The notes: generated from the sequence alone by a model not told the origin. 64,000 nt of DNA from Clytia hemisphaerica (GCA_902728285.1 CACVBU010000743.1:1922410-1986409), one strand, 5' to 3'; numbered from the stretch's first letter, positions 1 to 11,420 are shown. Program-made: numbers and translations.

Positions 1-334
1 TATCTAACAAATCTCCACTTAGATTTATTTTGATTGATGCTTCTGTAGAAAAAGAAAACTGTTTCTAAAACGTGAAATTTCAAATTAGTTGTATAAATGA
101 CTAATGAGGTTTTCTTTGTATTAATTTAATTTTTGAATCAATTTGAGCTATTTAGTATAGATTCACTTTTTAATCTAAAAATATTGCCCCTTCACATTGC
201 CATTTGCGAAATCAAGTCCTATGAAATCTTTAAACTTTGCTGATGAATTTAACAGCAAAATTTATTTCCCAAGAAAATTTATCCCATTAAAGTACTAAGG
301 TGCCAGCACAATTAAAAAAACTTAAAATTAAAAA

Positions 335-1056
335 TTAATTAATTTCATTTTTATTTAAAGGAAACAAATTGGTGAAACCTGGTTCATTGGTGAGATTTTC
401 CACTTCGAAGCCAGCTTGCTTCTTTCTTCCATCAACTTGTTGTTTGAATTCATCTAGAGATAGAGGTAATAGAAGTATGTTAAACTAATACAATGTTGAC
501 TGATTGGTGAGGGCTAATCTGGGAAATTTATCCAAGGTCAAGTAACGAGTCTGTATTGATTGAGGGTGGCATTTCGCAGAACAGTCCGAAAAGTTTGGTA
601 GTATTGTATTTTTTAAACGATTTCTTCAGCTTCGATTGATTTTTCTTAATTCATTCAAAAAAATTAAAAAGATTTACCACTATTGCACTTTTGCTTCTTT
701 TTCTTTGGTTTGGTTGTCTTTCCTGAAATAGACAGTTTTACTGAAATTTAGTACCAGAAAATGCCTACAATTATCTGCAACTGATTAAAGCTAGATGAAA
801 GTATCAGAATAGTTATAAAGTCAATTTAATCTCCATACATCTTTGAAAAACTTTGCTTCAATTGGAATTAATATTAGTAAATTCCCCTGTATCACTATAG
901 AAGAAGCCTTTTCCTGGAACTGGCATGAGAAGTCTACTTGCTGTTCTTATACATATCTTTAAATTATTTATAGGATACCTTCTTGACTTGGATGACTTGC
1001 AGCATTATTGGATTTGTTGAGCATCTCAAGAGTATCTTCCGAAATTGGAATATCTT
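335..1056 (-). CDS. 3' end of an unidentified host gene (three exons)
   Basis: Three minus-strand exons at 979-1056, 678-722 and 335-453 have AG acceptors and GT donors, and the phases match exactly: the first ends with one base, the second supplies two and ends with one, and the last supplies two. The joined tail is about 80 residues, starting EDIPISEDTLEML, then a lysine-rich stretch (TTKPKKKKQK), then DEFKQQVDGRKKQAGFEVE, and stops with TAA at 335-337. The basic patch could be a nuclear localisation signal. I do not recognise the family. Upstream exons should lie to the right, in arm A, where the sequence is noisy; the cleaner inverted copy holds an open frame at 4817-5197. Three phase-consistent introns make a real gene likely. 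The function is unknown. Confidence 0.6.
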
Positions 1057-2261
1057 CTGAAATTGAAGAGTAATTTTAATTATTTGATTTATGATAAATA
1101 AATCTCCTAGAAAATTAAATTTTAAATTATTTTAAACAAAGGTGTTTGATGTTTATTTCGTTGAGATTTCAAAGCGCTTATGAAGTTTCTTTAGTTTAGT
1201 ATTTTCAGGGAAACGGCCTCAACAGATCTGTTTGATTGGAAAGACCAAAGTCCTCTCAAAAGATAACATTTTACCTATGGGTCTCAGCATGTTTTAATGC
1301 TATATATTAAAGCTATCCCGTTGGAAAGGTATTTTGAGGAGAATGTTGTAATAGGTTTAATTTTTAAATTTGAGAATGAAAAACAACAAGTAAATTTTTT
1401 CTATGGTTCAAAACCATTTTTCACGTATGGTTGGAAAAGTTACAGCCTTTGAAGTATGTTTATGTCAATTACAAATGCCTACGGACGGTGTGTAACTTTT
1501 TTTTAGATACGAAAATTTGAAACCGTTGAAATCAACAAGTTTGAATTTCTTAAAACTTGCATATTTTAAAAAAAGAATTTTTTTTTCATTTTCAATCTAA
1601 TTTTTTGTTATTCATTACTTATTCTCCTTGGAAATCTTTACAACGGTGTACATATTTTTGATTGGAGGTAAAGTCCACTTATTTGAACACTTAAAAAACA
1701 TCCCTTCAAAAACTGGAACTTAGTTATTCAAACAATGATTTCTACTGCTTTAAGAATTGCCTCGAAATAAAATATGATGTTCAATCAAACCTGTTATCGT
1801 TCTTTTCGCTTCTTAATTTCCTAAGGATGGCGTCGTAATATATGTCGGTGTGGGGGATAAAAAATTTATGGCGCAGCTCAACCAAATTTTCTAAATGTAG
1901 CTTCTCGTCGGTAATTAAGCATTTTAGCTTCAGCCTAAAAAGGTAGTGTCTGCTGCACCTTACCATTACTCTCTTCCGTGGTGACAAAATTTGAGCAATG
2001 GCCCAGTTCCTCTCCTAAAGAATTAATTATTTAGTACTGACCATGCCAAAGGAAAAATCTGCCTTTTCGCGAAGACCAGATTTAACAAATCTATTTCACC
2101 GGACTAAAAGTCGAAAAATGATTAGTTCTTCAGTAGATATTAGCGATTTAAAATTACAGTCATCTTACCGATATTGTCAGCGAGTTTGGCTGAGGGTTTC
2201 CTTTATCTTTGTGTACGAACCATGATGAATTTTATCGATTATATTCACAACTTTAACAAAG
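1004..2261. repeat. Inverted-repeat arm A (pairs with 4644-6023)
   Basis: This stretch is the reverse complement of 4644-6023 along its whole length. The outer end lies inside a host-gene exon (within 979-1056) and the inner end abuts core C. It is about 120 bases shorter than its partner because of many scattered single-base deletions, which look like sequencing noise rather than decay. Small open frames here (1781-1987 minus, 2043-2225 plus) are broken versions of frames in the partner arm. Confidence 0.9.
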
Positions 2262-2998
2262 TAATCGACCAAGAATAGCAAAAAAACTTGACCAGTTGAC
2301 GTCCGATTTCAAAAAAAAGATAAGTGACTTTAAATTAAAAAAAACATTTTCGAACGTCAATTTATTCGAATTATTTGATTGACAAGACATCTCAGGCGAC
2401 ATTTTCTTCAGTAACTCAGTAATGGCGTCTGGTCAGGCCGGGGTTCCGTTCCAACATATTACAGAAAAGAGAATTATTTTTAACTGACACTGAAGTCTTG
2501 ATGACTGCATTGATGTAACAGACGTCGATGATGGTTAGATCCGTTCAAGATCACTCGAATGATTTTGAGCTCCAGAGTGATGTAGGGATGGTGGAAGAAA
2601 GTAGTACGTCAGGTCTCGAAGAGAATCGTACAATGAGGACGATGCGTCAATCTACCAGATGTGGGTGTGTTTTTGATGTAAGTGTTTTAGATTTGCAGTT
2701 TGGGACCACCAAAATAGTACGTATAACTGGAGGGGAGAAGGGTGCTTGACAGAAGTGATTCTTCCAGGCTCGAGCCTTGTTGGAACGGTTGTATTATTAT
2801 TATGCTGTATATGGGTGGAGCTTTAGCTTGACCCTAAAGTCCAATGACGCGTATTTTGCTTTTTTATCGTACCCCCAGTGAAAGTCGGTGTTCTTTAGGA
2901 TGTGCCTAAAATTATAGCCTGAAAATACTTCTTTTATGTCTGATTCCCTATTTTCAAGAGGGTAAATAATAAAAGAAATGAGCAAGGGTTGTATTACC

Positions 2999-3265
2999 TT
3001 AAGTGTATAAATTTTGGCGTGGATTTAATTTGCGTTGGCCAAAACGATTTTTGACGGGGATTTAACTTTGTCAAGTGAATGGTGAAAAACTCAAAATAAC
3101 TAAAAAGTTGTGATTTTTCACATAATTCTTTTTTTGTAAATTGGGCAGGGATTTAATTTGGCGAATTGCCGAATTTGGAAACTTTGGGGAGGATTTATTT
3201 GGCGAATGTTGGCACAATTCGCCAAATTCGCCAAATTTAATCCCCGCCAAAATTTATCCACTTAA
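2999..3265. mobile_element. MITE in core C copy 1, TTAAGTG... family
   Basis: Terminal inverted repeats of about 35 bases: the left end begins TTAAGTGTATAAATTTTGGCG and the right end is CGCCAAAATTTATCCACTTAA. The element is about 270 bp with no coding capacity and lies in the first intron of the transposase-like fragment. The same element in copy 2 is at 7974-8253. Confidence 0.75.
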
Positions 3266-3600
3266 TGTATGTTTGGTATTGTTGACATTGTTTTTATATA
3301 CATAATGTATTTGCTTAATGTACACAGCATAATGCCTTTTTAGCTTATGTACCAAGCCATTATGATAAACAATGTGGAAGATCTGGTGGAAGTTTGCAAG
3401 CGTTCCTGAATTTTTTGGAAAATGATGACACTGATTCTATTTACTTTGACTGTGATAAATTTGGTGAGATTACAATGTTTTGATACATATTATAACTACA
3501 AGTTGTTGTGAAATTTTACAACATGTAAGGAGAGTACATGTATTTTCTTTTATAAGCATAATAATTAAGTACATGAAGGCTCAGATTTGCAGATTTCTTA

Positions 3601-3862
3601 AGGCCGAGATCACAAATAACTTGTGTTCGCGTGATTTTCAGGTCCAAAATATGAGTCGGTCGGTTGTCATTATGTGAACATTTTCAAATGGAGGAGAGCT
3701 ACTCATACGCAACATTTTGGCTGCTGTACATTTTTTCATAACTCAGATGGTCACGTAAAAATCTGTCGTTTTCCAGACTTCCGACTTAAAAGTGTCGGAA
3801 ATTTAACTAAAATTATAAGTCGGTCGGACGACGCGAACACAAGTTATTTGTGATCTCGGCCT
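3601..3862. mobile_element. MITE in core C copy 1, AGGCCGAGATC... family
   Basis: About 32-base inverted repeats, nearly perfect: left AGGCCGAGATCACAAATAAC, right its reverse complement ending GATCTCGGCCT. It also contains an inner AGTCGGTCGG motif in both halves. Non-coding, 262 bp, in the second intron of the transposase-like fragment. Copy 2 is at 8596-8857. Confidence 0.8.
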
Positions 3863-4643
3863 AAGCATAACATAAACACCTAAGTCAGCCTGAAATATTT
3901 TTCAAGTCAGTTTGAAGTTGTCAATTTTTTTTGTCTGTCAAAAAGGGTTTGAAGTGGTTCTAGTAAAAAAACATTCCAGTTATAGTTCATTACCCCACCT
4001 GGACGACAATTTACCTTTGAAAAACTTCAGGGATTCCGTTACATTCAGGCTTTTTAGGGAAAAATACCTGGTAAGAAAATAAAGCAAATTTTATGGATGT
4101 TTCCCGTACTGGATGACTGAATGAGGAGAAAAAACCCTGGATTTTTCATATCCTCTTTTATTTTTTTTTAGGATTTCCAGTGAAAAAAAAATCCAAAATG
4201 CTCTCGTCCAAGGGGTAATAGTTTTTGTCTTGAACTGCCCTTTATCTGGCATATAATCATAGGTTAGCCCTGGATGCTCGAAAGTATACACAATCCTGGC
4301 CAACGGGGATAGACATTTGCTTATATAAAAAAAACATGGGGCAAAGAAAAATCAATGTCCTTTTTTTCAAGCCTAGTTTTAAAAATACTTTCTACTTGAC
4401 AGATGAGCCAAATGAGGAGCAGCAGCGTGACGACATTCAAGAACAAGCCAATGTGAAAAGCCAGTTTTCCTCAACACTTTACCCTGGTGCCACAGTAACA
4501 CTTGGTGCTGCTATAACTATGGTGATTGCATTTTCACAAAAATTCAAGCTTCCTGGTGTTGCTCTTTCTTCATCAATCGTAAAAGAGGTTACGCACGGAG
4601 AACGAGTCTCGTTTTCGCAAAGCGAAAGGGATTCTATATAAGT

Positions 4644-6023
4644 CTTTGTTAAAGTTGTGAATATAATCGATAAAATTCATCATGGTTCGTACACAAAGAT
4701 AAAGGAAACCCTCAGCCAAACTCGCTGACAATATCGGTAAGATGACTGTAATTTTAAATCGCTAATATCTACTGAAGAACTAATCATTTTTCGACTTTTA
4801 GTCCGGTGAAATAGATTTGTTAAATCTGGTCTTCGCGAAAAGGCAGATTTTTCCTTTGGCATGGTCAGTACTAAATAATAGATTAATTCTTTTAGGAGAG
4901 GACACTGGGCCATTGCTCAAAATTTTGTACACCACGGAAGAGAGTAATGGTAAAAGGATGCAGCAGACACTACCCTTTTTCAGGCTGAAGCTAAAATGCT
5001 TAATTACCGACGAGAAGCTACATTTAGAAAATTTGGTTGAGCTGCGCCACTATAACTTTTTATACCCCCACACCGACATATATTACGACGCCATCCTTAT
5101 GGAAATTAAGAAGAGAAAAAGAACGATAACAGGTTTGATTGAACATCATATTTTTATTTCGAGGCAATTTCTTAAAGCAGTAGAAATCATTGTTTGAATA
5201 ACTAAGTTCAGTTTTTGAAGGGAGTTGTTTTTTAAGTGTTTCAAAAATAAGTGGACACTTTACCTCCCAATCAAAAATATATATACACCGTTGTAAAGAT
5301 GTTTCCAAGGAGAATTAAGTAATGAATAACAAAAAATTAGATTGAAAATGAAAAAAAAAATTATTTTCTTTAAAATATTGCAAGTTTTAAGAATATTCAA
5401 ACCTTGTTGATTTCAAACCTGTGTTCAAATTTTCGTATCTATCTTTAAAAAAAGTTACATCACCGTCAAGTAGGTCATTTGTAATTGAAATAAACATACT
5501 TCAAAGGGCTGTAACTTATTCCAACCATACAGTGAAAAATGGTTTTGAACCAATAGAAAAAATTTAATTTCGTCTTGTTTTTCATTCTTCAAATTTAAAA
5601 AATTGAAACCTATTACAACATTCTCCTCACAAATACCTTTCCAACGGTGTATAGCTTTAATATATAGCATTAAAACATGCTGAGACCATCATAGGTAAAA
5701 TGTTTATACTTTTGAGAGGAACTTTAGGTCTTTCCATACGAATAAACAGATATGTTGAGGCCGTTTATCCTGAAAATAAAAAATAAAGAAACTATCATAA
5801 GAGCTTTGAAATTCTCAGAAAGACGAAATCGGATAAAAATATCAACAAATACTTTGACAATCTGTAAAATACCTTTGGTTTACCTAACCAATTTAATTTC
5901 CAGGTCTAGGAGACATTTTATTTAACAATCAATAAATCAAATAGATTACAAATACCTCTTCCAATTTCAGAAGATATTCCAATTTCGGAAGATACTCTTG
6001 AGATGCTCAACAAATCCAATAAT
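4644..6023. repeat. Inverted-repeat arm A' (cleaner copy of arm A)
   Basis: Reverse complement of 1004-2261. Near its end it contains a truncated host-gene exon in plus orientation, 5971-6023 after the acceptor AATTTCAG, which stops where arm B begins. This copy has fewer indels than arm A and is the better template for the sequence of the host gene. Confidence 0.9.
4817..5197 (+). CDS. Unidentified partial ORF in arm A' (host-gene segment)
   Basis: An open frame of about 126 codons reads through arm A', including PLAWSVLNNRLILLGEDTG, LPFFRLKLKCLITDEKLHLE and KKRKRTITGLIEHHIF. It has no ATG at its left end (the frame opens at a TTG), so it is an exon or part of one. The same frame is broken by indels in arm A (1781-2225). 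Because arm A runs into the spliced exons at 335-1056, I infer this is a more 5' exon of that gene, but I cannot link it by splice sites. No domain is recognised. Confidence 0.4.
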   Translation: MLNLVFAKRQIFPLAWSVLNNRLILLGEDTGPLLKILYTTEESNGKRMQQTLPFFRLKLKCLITDEKLHLENLVELRHYNFLYPHTDIYYDAILMEIKKRKRTITGLIEHHIFISRQFLKAVEIIV

Positions 6024-7198
6024 AGCTATTTAAACCAGTATGCATTTTCTCTCATCCATGCATCGAATTAAAAACATTGAAAAGTGTTATCAATCTGATA
6101 GAGAAACGCAACGATGAAGAATTTCTTCTCAATCGAAAAAATACAATATATCTTCTTTTTCTGTGTATAATGTATAATAATTTCACATCTCTGAAAAAGC
6201 TCCTGCATTTTGAAGCTGCTGGAAAGAAAAACTTTTTTCTTTATTTTGATGTGCATATTTTTGGCGGGAACTTGTCGAATTTTTTTGTTCGAATCTAACA
6301 AGATTTCGAACAAAAAAAAATTCGAATTTATAGAGACCCGGAATTCCCGAGTGGTTTTTTTTTCCTAGTTACGAAAAACTGAGTTATCCCGAATGATGAC
6401 GTATTTTTGGAAAAAGTAACGTCATTTTAATTTCATAACTCGGTTAATTTTGCTTCTTTAACTTTCCGAGTTATTTTTATTTTCTAACTCGGGGAACACG
6501 GCGATCTTTCATCGGATTAATCGGATTCAAAATTCCTTGTTTTAGTCAAATTTTAGAAAATTGACTGAGGTAAAATGCTTTATTTTTCTTTCATCCTTTA
6601 GAGGACAAATAAAAGTACAGTCTGTAAAAAATTTCAAGTCTCTAGCACTTCCCTATCCGGAATTATCTTGATTCCGATTTAGAGGGATCTCAACCGGGAT
6701 GAGGACGGGATAGAGGGATCTCTCGAAAACGAAAGTGCTCAATAACTGGTCAACAGTTTGATGTATCAAAAAACTTTTCCCCCTACTTTTACACTGCCTA
6801 TAAGGAGACTTAATATACCAAATTTCATTTTCTTTATGAGCACTACTTAAGGAGATTCAAAGCAAATTAGCCAAAATAATCCCGATTTTACAAAAGTTCC
6901 AATGAAAGATCACTGTGGAAATTGTGCTTCCTTTAACTATCCGAGTTATTTTCCTTTTTTAACTCGGCGATTTTTGCTTCCTCTAATTTTTTGTAAATAG
7001 ATTTACGTTACACTGATTGGCCTAATAAAAAGGCTCGCCGCGTAAAATATTTGTCGTATAGCACTCAAAGTTTTAGTGCCAAAATGACGTCATCATCACA
7101 AGATTCTCAGTGTTTTGAGTTTTGATCCGTTTTAAGTTGTAATTTTTAGATCATGGAATTTTAGATTTTCTTTCGGAATTTCTTTGTGACTTAATTAG
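6024..7198. repeat. Inverted-repeat arm B (pairs with 9651-10827)
   Basis: Reverse complement of 9651-10827 with very few differences. It directly abuts arm A' with no spacer. It is non-coding as far as I can see. It contains several CCGAGTTA/TAACTCGG motifs within 6420-6970 and, near 7015-7092, an inverted CCAAT box (GATTGGCC) followed by TGACGTCA, an arrangement resembling a promoter. The short open frames on both strands near 6077-6313 and 10550-10861 are mirror images and show no recognisable domain. Confidence 0.9.
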
Positions 7199-7973
7199 AC
7201 ATTAGATATAACTATCGACCAAGAATAGCAAAAAAACTTGACCAGTTGACGTCCGATTTCAAAAAAAAGATAAGTGACTTTAAATTAAAAAAAACATTTT
7301 CGAACGTCAATTTATTCGAATTATTTGATTGACAAGACATCTCAGGCGACATTTTCGTCTCAGTAACTCAGTAATGGCGTCTGGTCAGGCCGGTAGGTCG
7401 CGTTCCACATATTACAGGAAAAGAGAATTATTTTTAACTGACACTAATGAAGTCTTTGATGACTGCATTGATGTAACAGACGTCGATGATGTTTACGTAG
7501 ATCCTGTTCAAGATCACTCGAATGATTTTGAGCTCCAGAGTGATGTAGGGATGGTGGAAGAAAGTAGTACGTCAGCGTCAGTCGAAGAAGAATCGTACAA
7601 TGATGACGATGCGTCAAATCTACCAGATTTGGGTGATGTTTTTGAATGTAAGTGTTTTAGATTTGCAGTTTGGGACCACCAAAATAGTACGTACTAACTG
7701 GAGGGGAGAAGGGTGCTTGACAGAAGTGATTCTTCCAGGGCTCGAGCCTTGTTGGGAACTGGTTGTATTATTATTATGCTGTATATGGGTGGAGCTTTAG
7801 CTCGACCCTAAAGTCCAATGACGCGTATTTTGCTTTTTTATCGTACCCCCAGTGAAAGTCGGTGTTCTTTAGGATGTGCCTAAAATTATAGCCTGAAAAT
7901 ACTTCTTTTATGGTCTGATTCCCTGATTTCAAGAGGGTAAATAATAAAAGAAATGAGCAAGGGTTGTATTACC

Positions 7974-8253
7974 TTAAGTGTATAAATTTTGGCGTGGATT
8001 TAATTTGCGATTGGCCAAAATACGATTTTTGACGGGGATTTAAATATTGTCACAGTGAAATGGGTGAAAATTACTCAAAAATATACTAAAAAGTTGTGAT
8101 TTTTCACATAATTCTCTTTTTGTTAAATTTGGCAGGGATTTAATTTGGCGAATTGCCGAATTTGGAAACTTTGGGGAGGATTTAATTTGGCGAATGTTGG
8201 CACAATTCGCCAAATTCGCCAAATTTAATCCCCGCCAAAATTTATCCACTTAA
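7974..8253. mobile_element. MITE in core C copy 2, TTAAGTG... family
   Basis: Same element as 2999-3265 without its deletions. Inverted repeats begin TTAAGTGTATAAATTTTGGC. About 280 bp, non-coding, in intron 1 of the transposase-like fragment. Confidence 0.75.
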
Positions 8254-8595
8254 TGTATGTTTGGTATTGTTGACATTGTGTTTTATATATACATAATGTA
8301 TTTGCTTAATGTACACATCATAATGCCTTTTTAGCTTATGTACCAAGCCATTATGATAATACAAATGTGGAAGATCTGGTGGAAGTTTGCAAGCGTTCCT
8401 GAATTTTTGGACGAAAATGATGACACTGATTCTATTTACTTTGACTGTGATAAATTTGGTGAGATTACAATGTTTTGATACATATTATAACTACAAGTTG
8501 TTGTGAAATTTTACAACATGTAAGGAGAGTACATGTATTTTCTTTTATAAGCATAATAATTAAGTACATGAAGGCTCAGATTTGCAGATTTCTTA

Positions 8596-8857
8596 AGGCC
8601 GAGATCACAAATAACTTGTGTTCGCGTGATTTTCAGGTCCAAAATATGAGTCGGTCGGTTGTCATTATGTGAACATTTTCAAATGGAGGAGAGCTACTCA
8701 TACGCACATTTTTGGCTGCTGTACATTTTTTCATAACTCAGATGGTCACGTAAAAATCTGTCGTTTTCCAGACTTCCGACTTAAAAGTGTCGGAAATTTA
8801 ACTAAAATTATAAGTCGGTCGGACGACGCGAACACAAGTTATTTGTGATCTCGGCCT
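8596..8857. mobile_element. MITE in core C copy 2, AGGCCGAGATC... family
   Basis: Same element as 3601-3862, nearly identical. Near-perfect inverted repeats of about 32 bases. Lies in intron 2 of the transposase-like fragment. Confidence 0.8.
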
Positions 8858-9650
8858 AAGCATAACATAAACACCTAAGTCAGCCTGAAATATTTTTCAA
8901 GTCAGTTTGAAGTTGTCAATTTTTTTTCTGTCAAAAAGGGTTTGAAGTGGTCTAGTAGAAAAAGACATTCCAGTTATAGTTCATTACCCCACCTGTGGAC
9001 GACAATTTACCTTTGAAAAACTTCAGGATTTCCGTTACATTCAGGCTTTTTTAGGGAAAAATACCTGGTAAGAAAATAAAGCAAATTTTATGGATTTTCC
9101 CGTACTGGATGACTGAATGAGGAGAAAAACCCTGGATTTTTCATATCCTCTTTTATTTTTTTTAGGATTTCCAAGTGAAAAAAAAATCCAAAAATTGCTC
9201 TCGTCCACAGGGGGTAATAGTTTTTTTCTTGAACTGCCCTTTATCGTGGGCATATAATAATCATAGGTTATGCCTGGATGCTCTGAAAGTATACACAAGC
9301 CTGGCCAAAGGGGATAGACATTTGCTTATATAAAAAAAACATGGGGCAAAGAAAAATCAATGTCCTTTTTTTCAAGCCTAGTTTTAAAAATACTTTCTAC
9401 TTGACAGATGAGCCAAATGAGGAGCAGCAGCGTGACGACATTCAAGAACAAGCCAATGTGAAAAGCCAGTTTTCCTCAACACTTTACCCTGGTGCCACAG
9501 TAACACTTGGTGCTGCTATAACTATGGTGATTGCATTTTCACAAAAATTCAAGCTTCCTGGTGTTGCTCTTTCTTCATCAATCGTAAAAGAGGTTACGCA
9601 CGGAGAACGAGTCTCGTTTTCGCAAAGCGAAAGGGATTCTATAGAGCCCA

Positions 9651-10827
9651 CTAATTAAGTCACAAAGAAATTCCGAAAGAAAATCTAAAATTCCATGATC
9701 TAAAAATTACAACTTAAAACGGATCAAAACTCAAAACACTGAGAATCTTGTGATGATGACGTCATTTTGGCACTAAAACTTTGAGTGCTATACGACAAAT
9801 ATTTTACGCGGCGAGCCTTTTTATTAGGCCAATCAGTGTAACGTAAATCTATTTACAAAAAATTAGAGGAAGCAAAAATCGCCGAGTTAAAAAAGGAAAA
9901 TAACTCGGATAGTTAAAGGAAGCACAATTTCCACAGTGATCTTTCATTGGAACTTTTGTAAAATCGGGATTATTTTGGCTAATTTGCTTTGAATCTCCTT
10001 AAGTAGTGCTCATAAAGAAAATGAAATTTGGTATATTAAGTCTCCTTATAGGCAGTGTAAAAGTAGGGGGAAAAGTTTTTTGATACATCAAACTGTTGAC
10101 CAGTTATTGAGCACTTTCGTTTTCGAGAGATCCCTCTATCCCGTCCTCATCCCGGTTGAGATCCCTCTAAATCGGAATCAAGATAATTCCGGATAGGGAA
10201 GTGCTAGAGACTTGAAATTTTTTACAGACTGTACTTTTATTTGTCCTCTAAAGGATGAAAGAAAAATAAAGCATTTTACCTCAGTCAATTTTCTAAAATT
10301 TGACTAAAACAAGGAATTTTGAATCCGATTAATCCGATGAAAGATCGCCGTGTTCCCGAGTTAGAAAATAAAAAATAACTCGGAAAGTTAAAAGAAGCAA
10401 AATTAACCGAGTTATGAAACTTAAAATGACGTTACTTTTTTCCAAAAATGACGTCATCATTCGGGATAACTCAGTTTTTTCGTAACTAGGAAAAAAACCA
10501 CTCGGGAATTCCGGGTCTCTATAAATTCGAATTTTTTTGTTCGAAAATCTTGTTAGATTCGAACAAAAAAATTCGACAAGTTCCCGCCAAAAATATGCAC
10601 ATCAAAATAAAGAAAAAAGTTTTTCTTTCCAGCAGCTTCAAAATGCAGGAGCTTTTTCAGAGATGTGAAATTATTATACATTATACACAGAAAAAGAAGA
10701 TATATTGTATTTTTTCGATTGAGAAGAAATTCTTCATCGTTGCGTTTCTCTATCAGATTGATAACACTTTTCAATGTTTTTAATTCGATGCATGGATGAG
10801 AGAAAATGCATACTGGTTTAAATAGCT
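9651..10827. repeat. Inverted-repeat arm B'
   Basis: Reverse complement of 6024-7198. It starts CTAATTAAGTC after core C and ends TTTAAATAGCT, after which unique sequence follows. It carries TGACGTCA at 9757-9764 and 10449-10456. Confidence 0.9.
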
Positions 10828-11420
10828 GTATAAATGGTCTGAAACAACATTTTTGCAACAAAAACTATGGGGAACTTCTCGACTTTCAACTATCGTCAAG
10901 CTGTAAAACGTGTCGAATTTTCGAAATAAGAAGTGAAGTTGATTGTTGAAGAATTGATGCTGAAAAGTCAAAGACACAGTTTTGCGGAGGATTTGGAGAG
11001 ACACGAGAGACCTTTTACAAAAATCCCCCGTTACCTGGTTTAATCAAAGACATTGAATTTCCTTTGTTTTGTTATGGAAAATATTCTTGACAAGTATTAA
11101 AGAATTTCAAGGTTTTATGCATGCATTGATGAAAATACTTTTGGGTTTTCACGAACGAAAGTGCCGAAAGCTGAATTTATTTGCTTTAGGTTGTGTCACG
11201 TGTGTGTCGAGTAGTTTTGTAATAATTTCTTTATACTTCATCAGATTTAATTTCACTGACTTTTTGGAAAGAATAGAATAAGAGCTCATCAAAAAATTAT
11301 TTTTTTACCTTTTCCCATTATTTATTCCGAGAGTTCAGTTCTTTTCGGCTGTTTTGTTTTGATTTTCTCACGCTGCTTACCCAAATGTTAACCAATTTTT
11401 ATTTAACGTCGTCCTAAGGC
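10828..11420. other. Stretch without recognisable genes
   Basis: Short open frames on both strands (10780-11004 minus, 11069-11281 plus) have no acceptor or donor context I can defend and no recognisable motif. Treated as intergenic. Confidence 0.5.

Larger units (their letters stand above)
2422..4578 (+). pseudogene. Transposase-like gene N-terminal exons, copy 1 (broken)
   Basis: Counterpart of 7374-9583 with exons near 2422-2677, 3344-3463 and 4403-4578. The first exon is frameshifted several times compared with copy 2. The third exon is intact and reads DEPNEEQQRDD, then LYPGATVTLGAAITMV, a segment typical of the N-terminal part of large eukaryotic EnSpm/CACTA-like transposase genes as I recall them. 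No catalytic domain is present. The breaks in exon 1 probably reflect base-calling error rather than mutation. Confidence 0.5.
2264..4638 (+). mobile_element. Core C, copy 1, carrying transposase-like exons
   Basis: This 2.4 kb segment recurs in the same orientation at 7213-9643. It starts about ATCGACCAAGAATAG and ends GGGATTCTATA. The two copies share both nested MITEs and all three exons. In copy 1 the parts 2395-3220 and 3890-4320 carry many one-base deletions relative to copy 2, whereas 3300-3880 and 4330-4638 are nearly identical. Bases next to the core differ at each of the four junctions. No clear terminal inverted repeat is visible, so its mode of movement is unknown. Confidence 0.75.
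7374..9583 (+). pseudogene. Transposase-like gene, N-terminal three exons (copy 2)
   Basis: Exons at 7374-7647, 8335-8458 and 9408-9583. Exon 1 starts at ATG (MASGQAGRSRSTYYRKREL), is followed by a very acidic stretch (VEEESYNDDDASNLPDLGD), and ends at a GTAAGT donor in phase 1. Exon 2 ends FLDENDDTDSIYFDCDKF, and its last base completes the first codon of exon 3, DEPNEEQQRDD, then LYPGATVTLGAAITM. Exon 2 contains a one-base frame conflict, shared by both copies, after VEVCKRS. The piece resembles the N-terminal region of EnSpm/CACTA-like transposases of animals by memory; the DDE region is missing. The gene stops at the donor GTAAAAG and then the core ends. Confidence 0.5.
7213..9643 (+). 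mobile_element. Core C, copy 2, carrying transposase-like exons
   Basis: Second direct copy of the core, flanked by arms B and B'. It starts TATCGACCAAGAATAG and ends GGGATTCTATA. Filler of about 14 bases lies between arm B and the core and about 7 between core and arm B'. It contains two MITEs and three exons. With no full transposase and no clear terminal repeats it looks non-autonomous. Confidence 0.75.

Noticed and set aside
1004..6023. Reading A-C-A' as an ordinary transposon with 1.3 kb terminal inverted repeats
   Set aside because: Arm A contains introns and part of an exon of the neighbouring gene, and the same core is also flanked by unrelated arms B and B', so the arms do not belong to the core.
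6068..10861. Mirror-image ORFs in arms B and B'
   Set aside because: Both strands are open over the same AT-rich stretch; no motif or splice site supports either.
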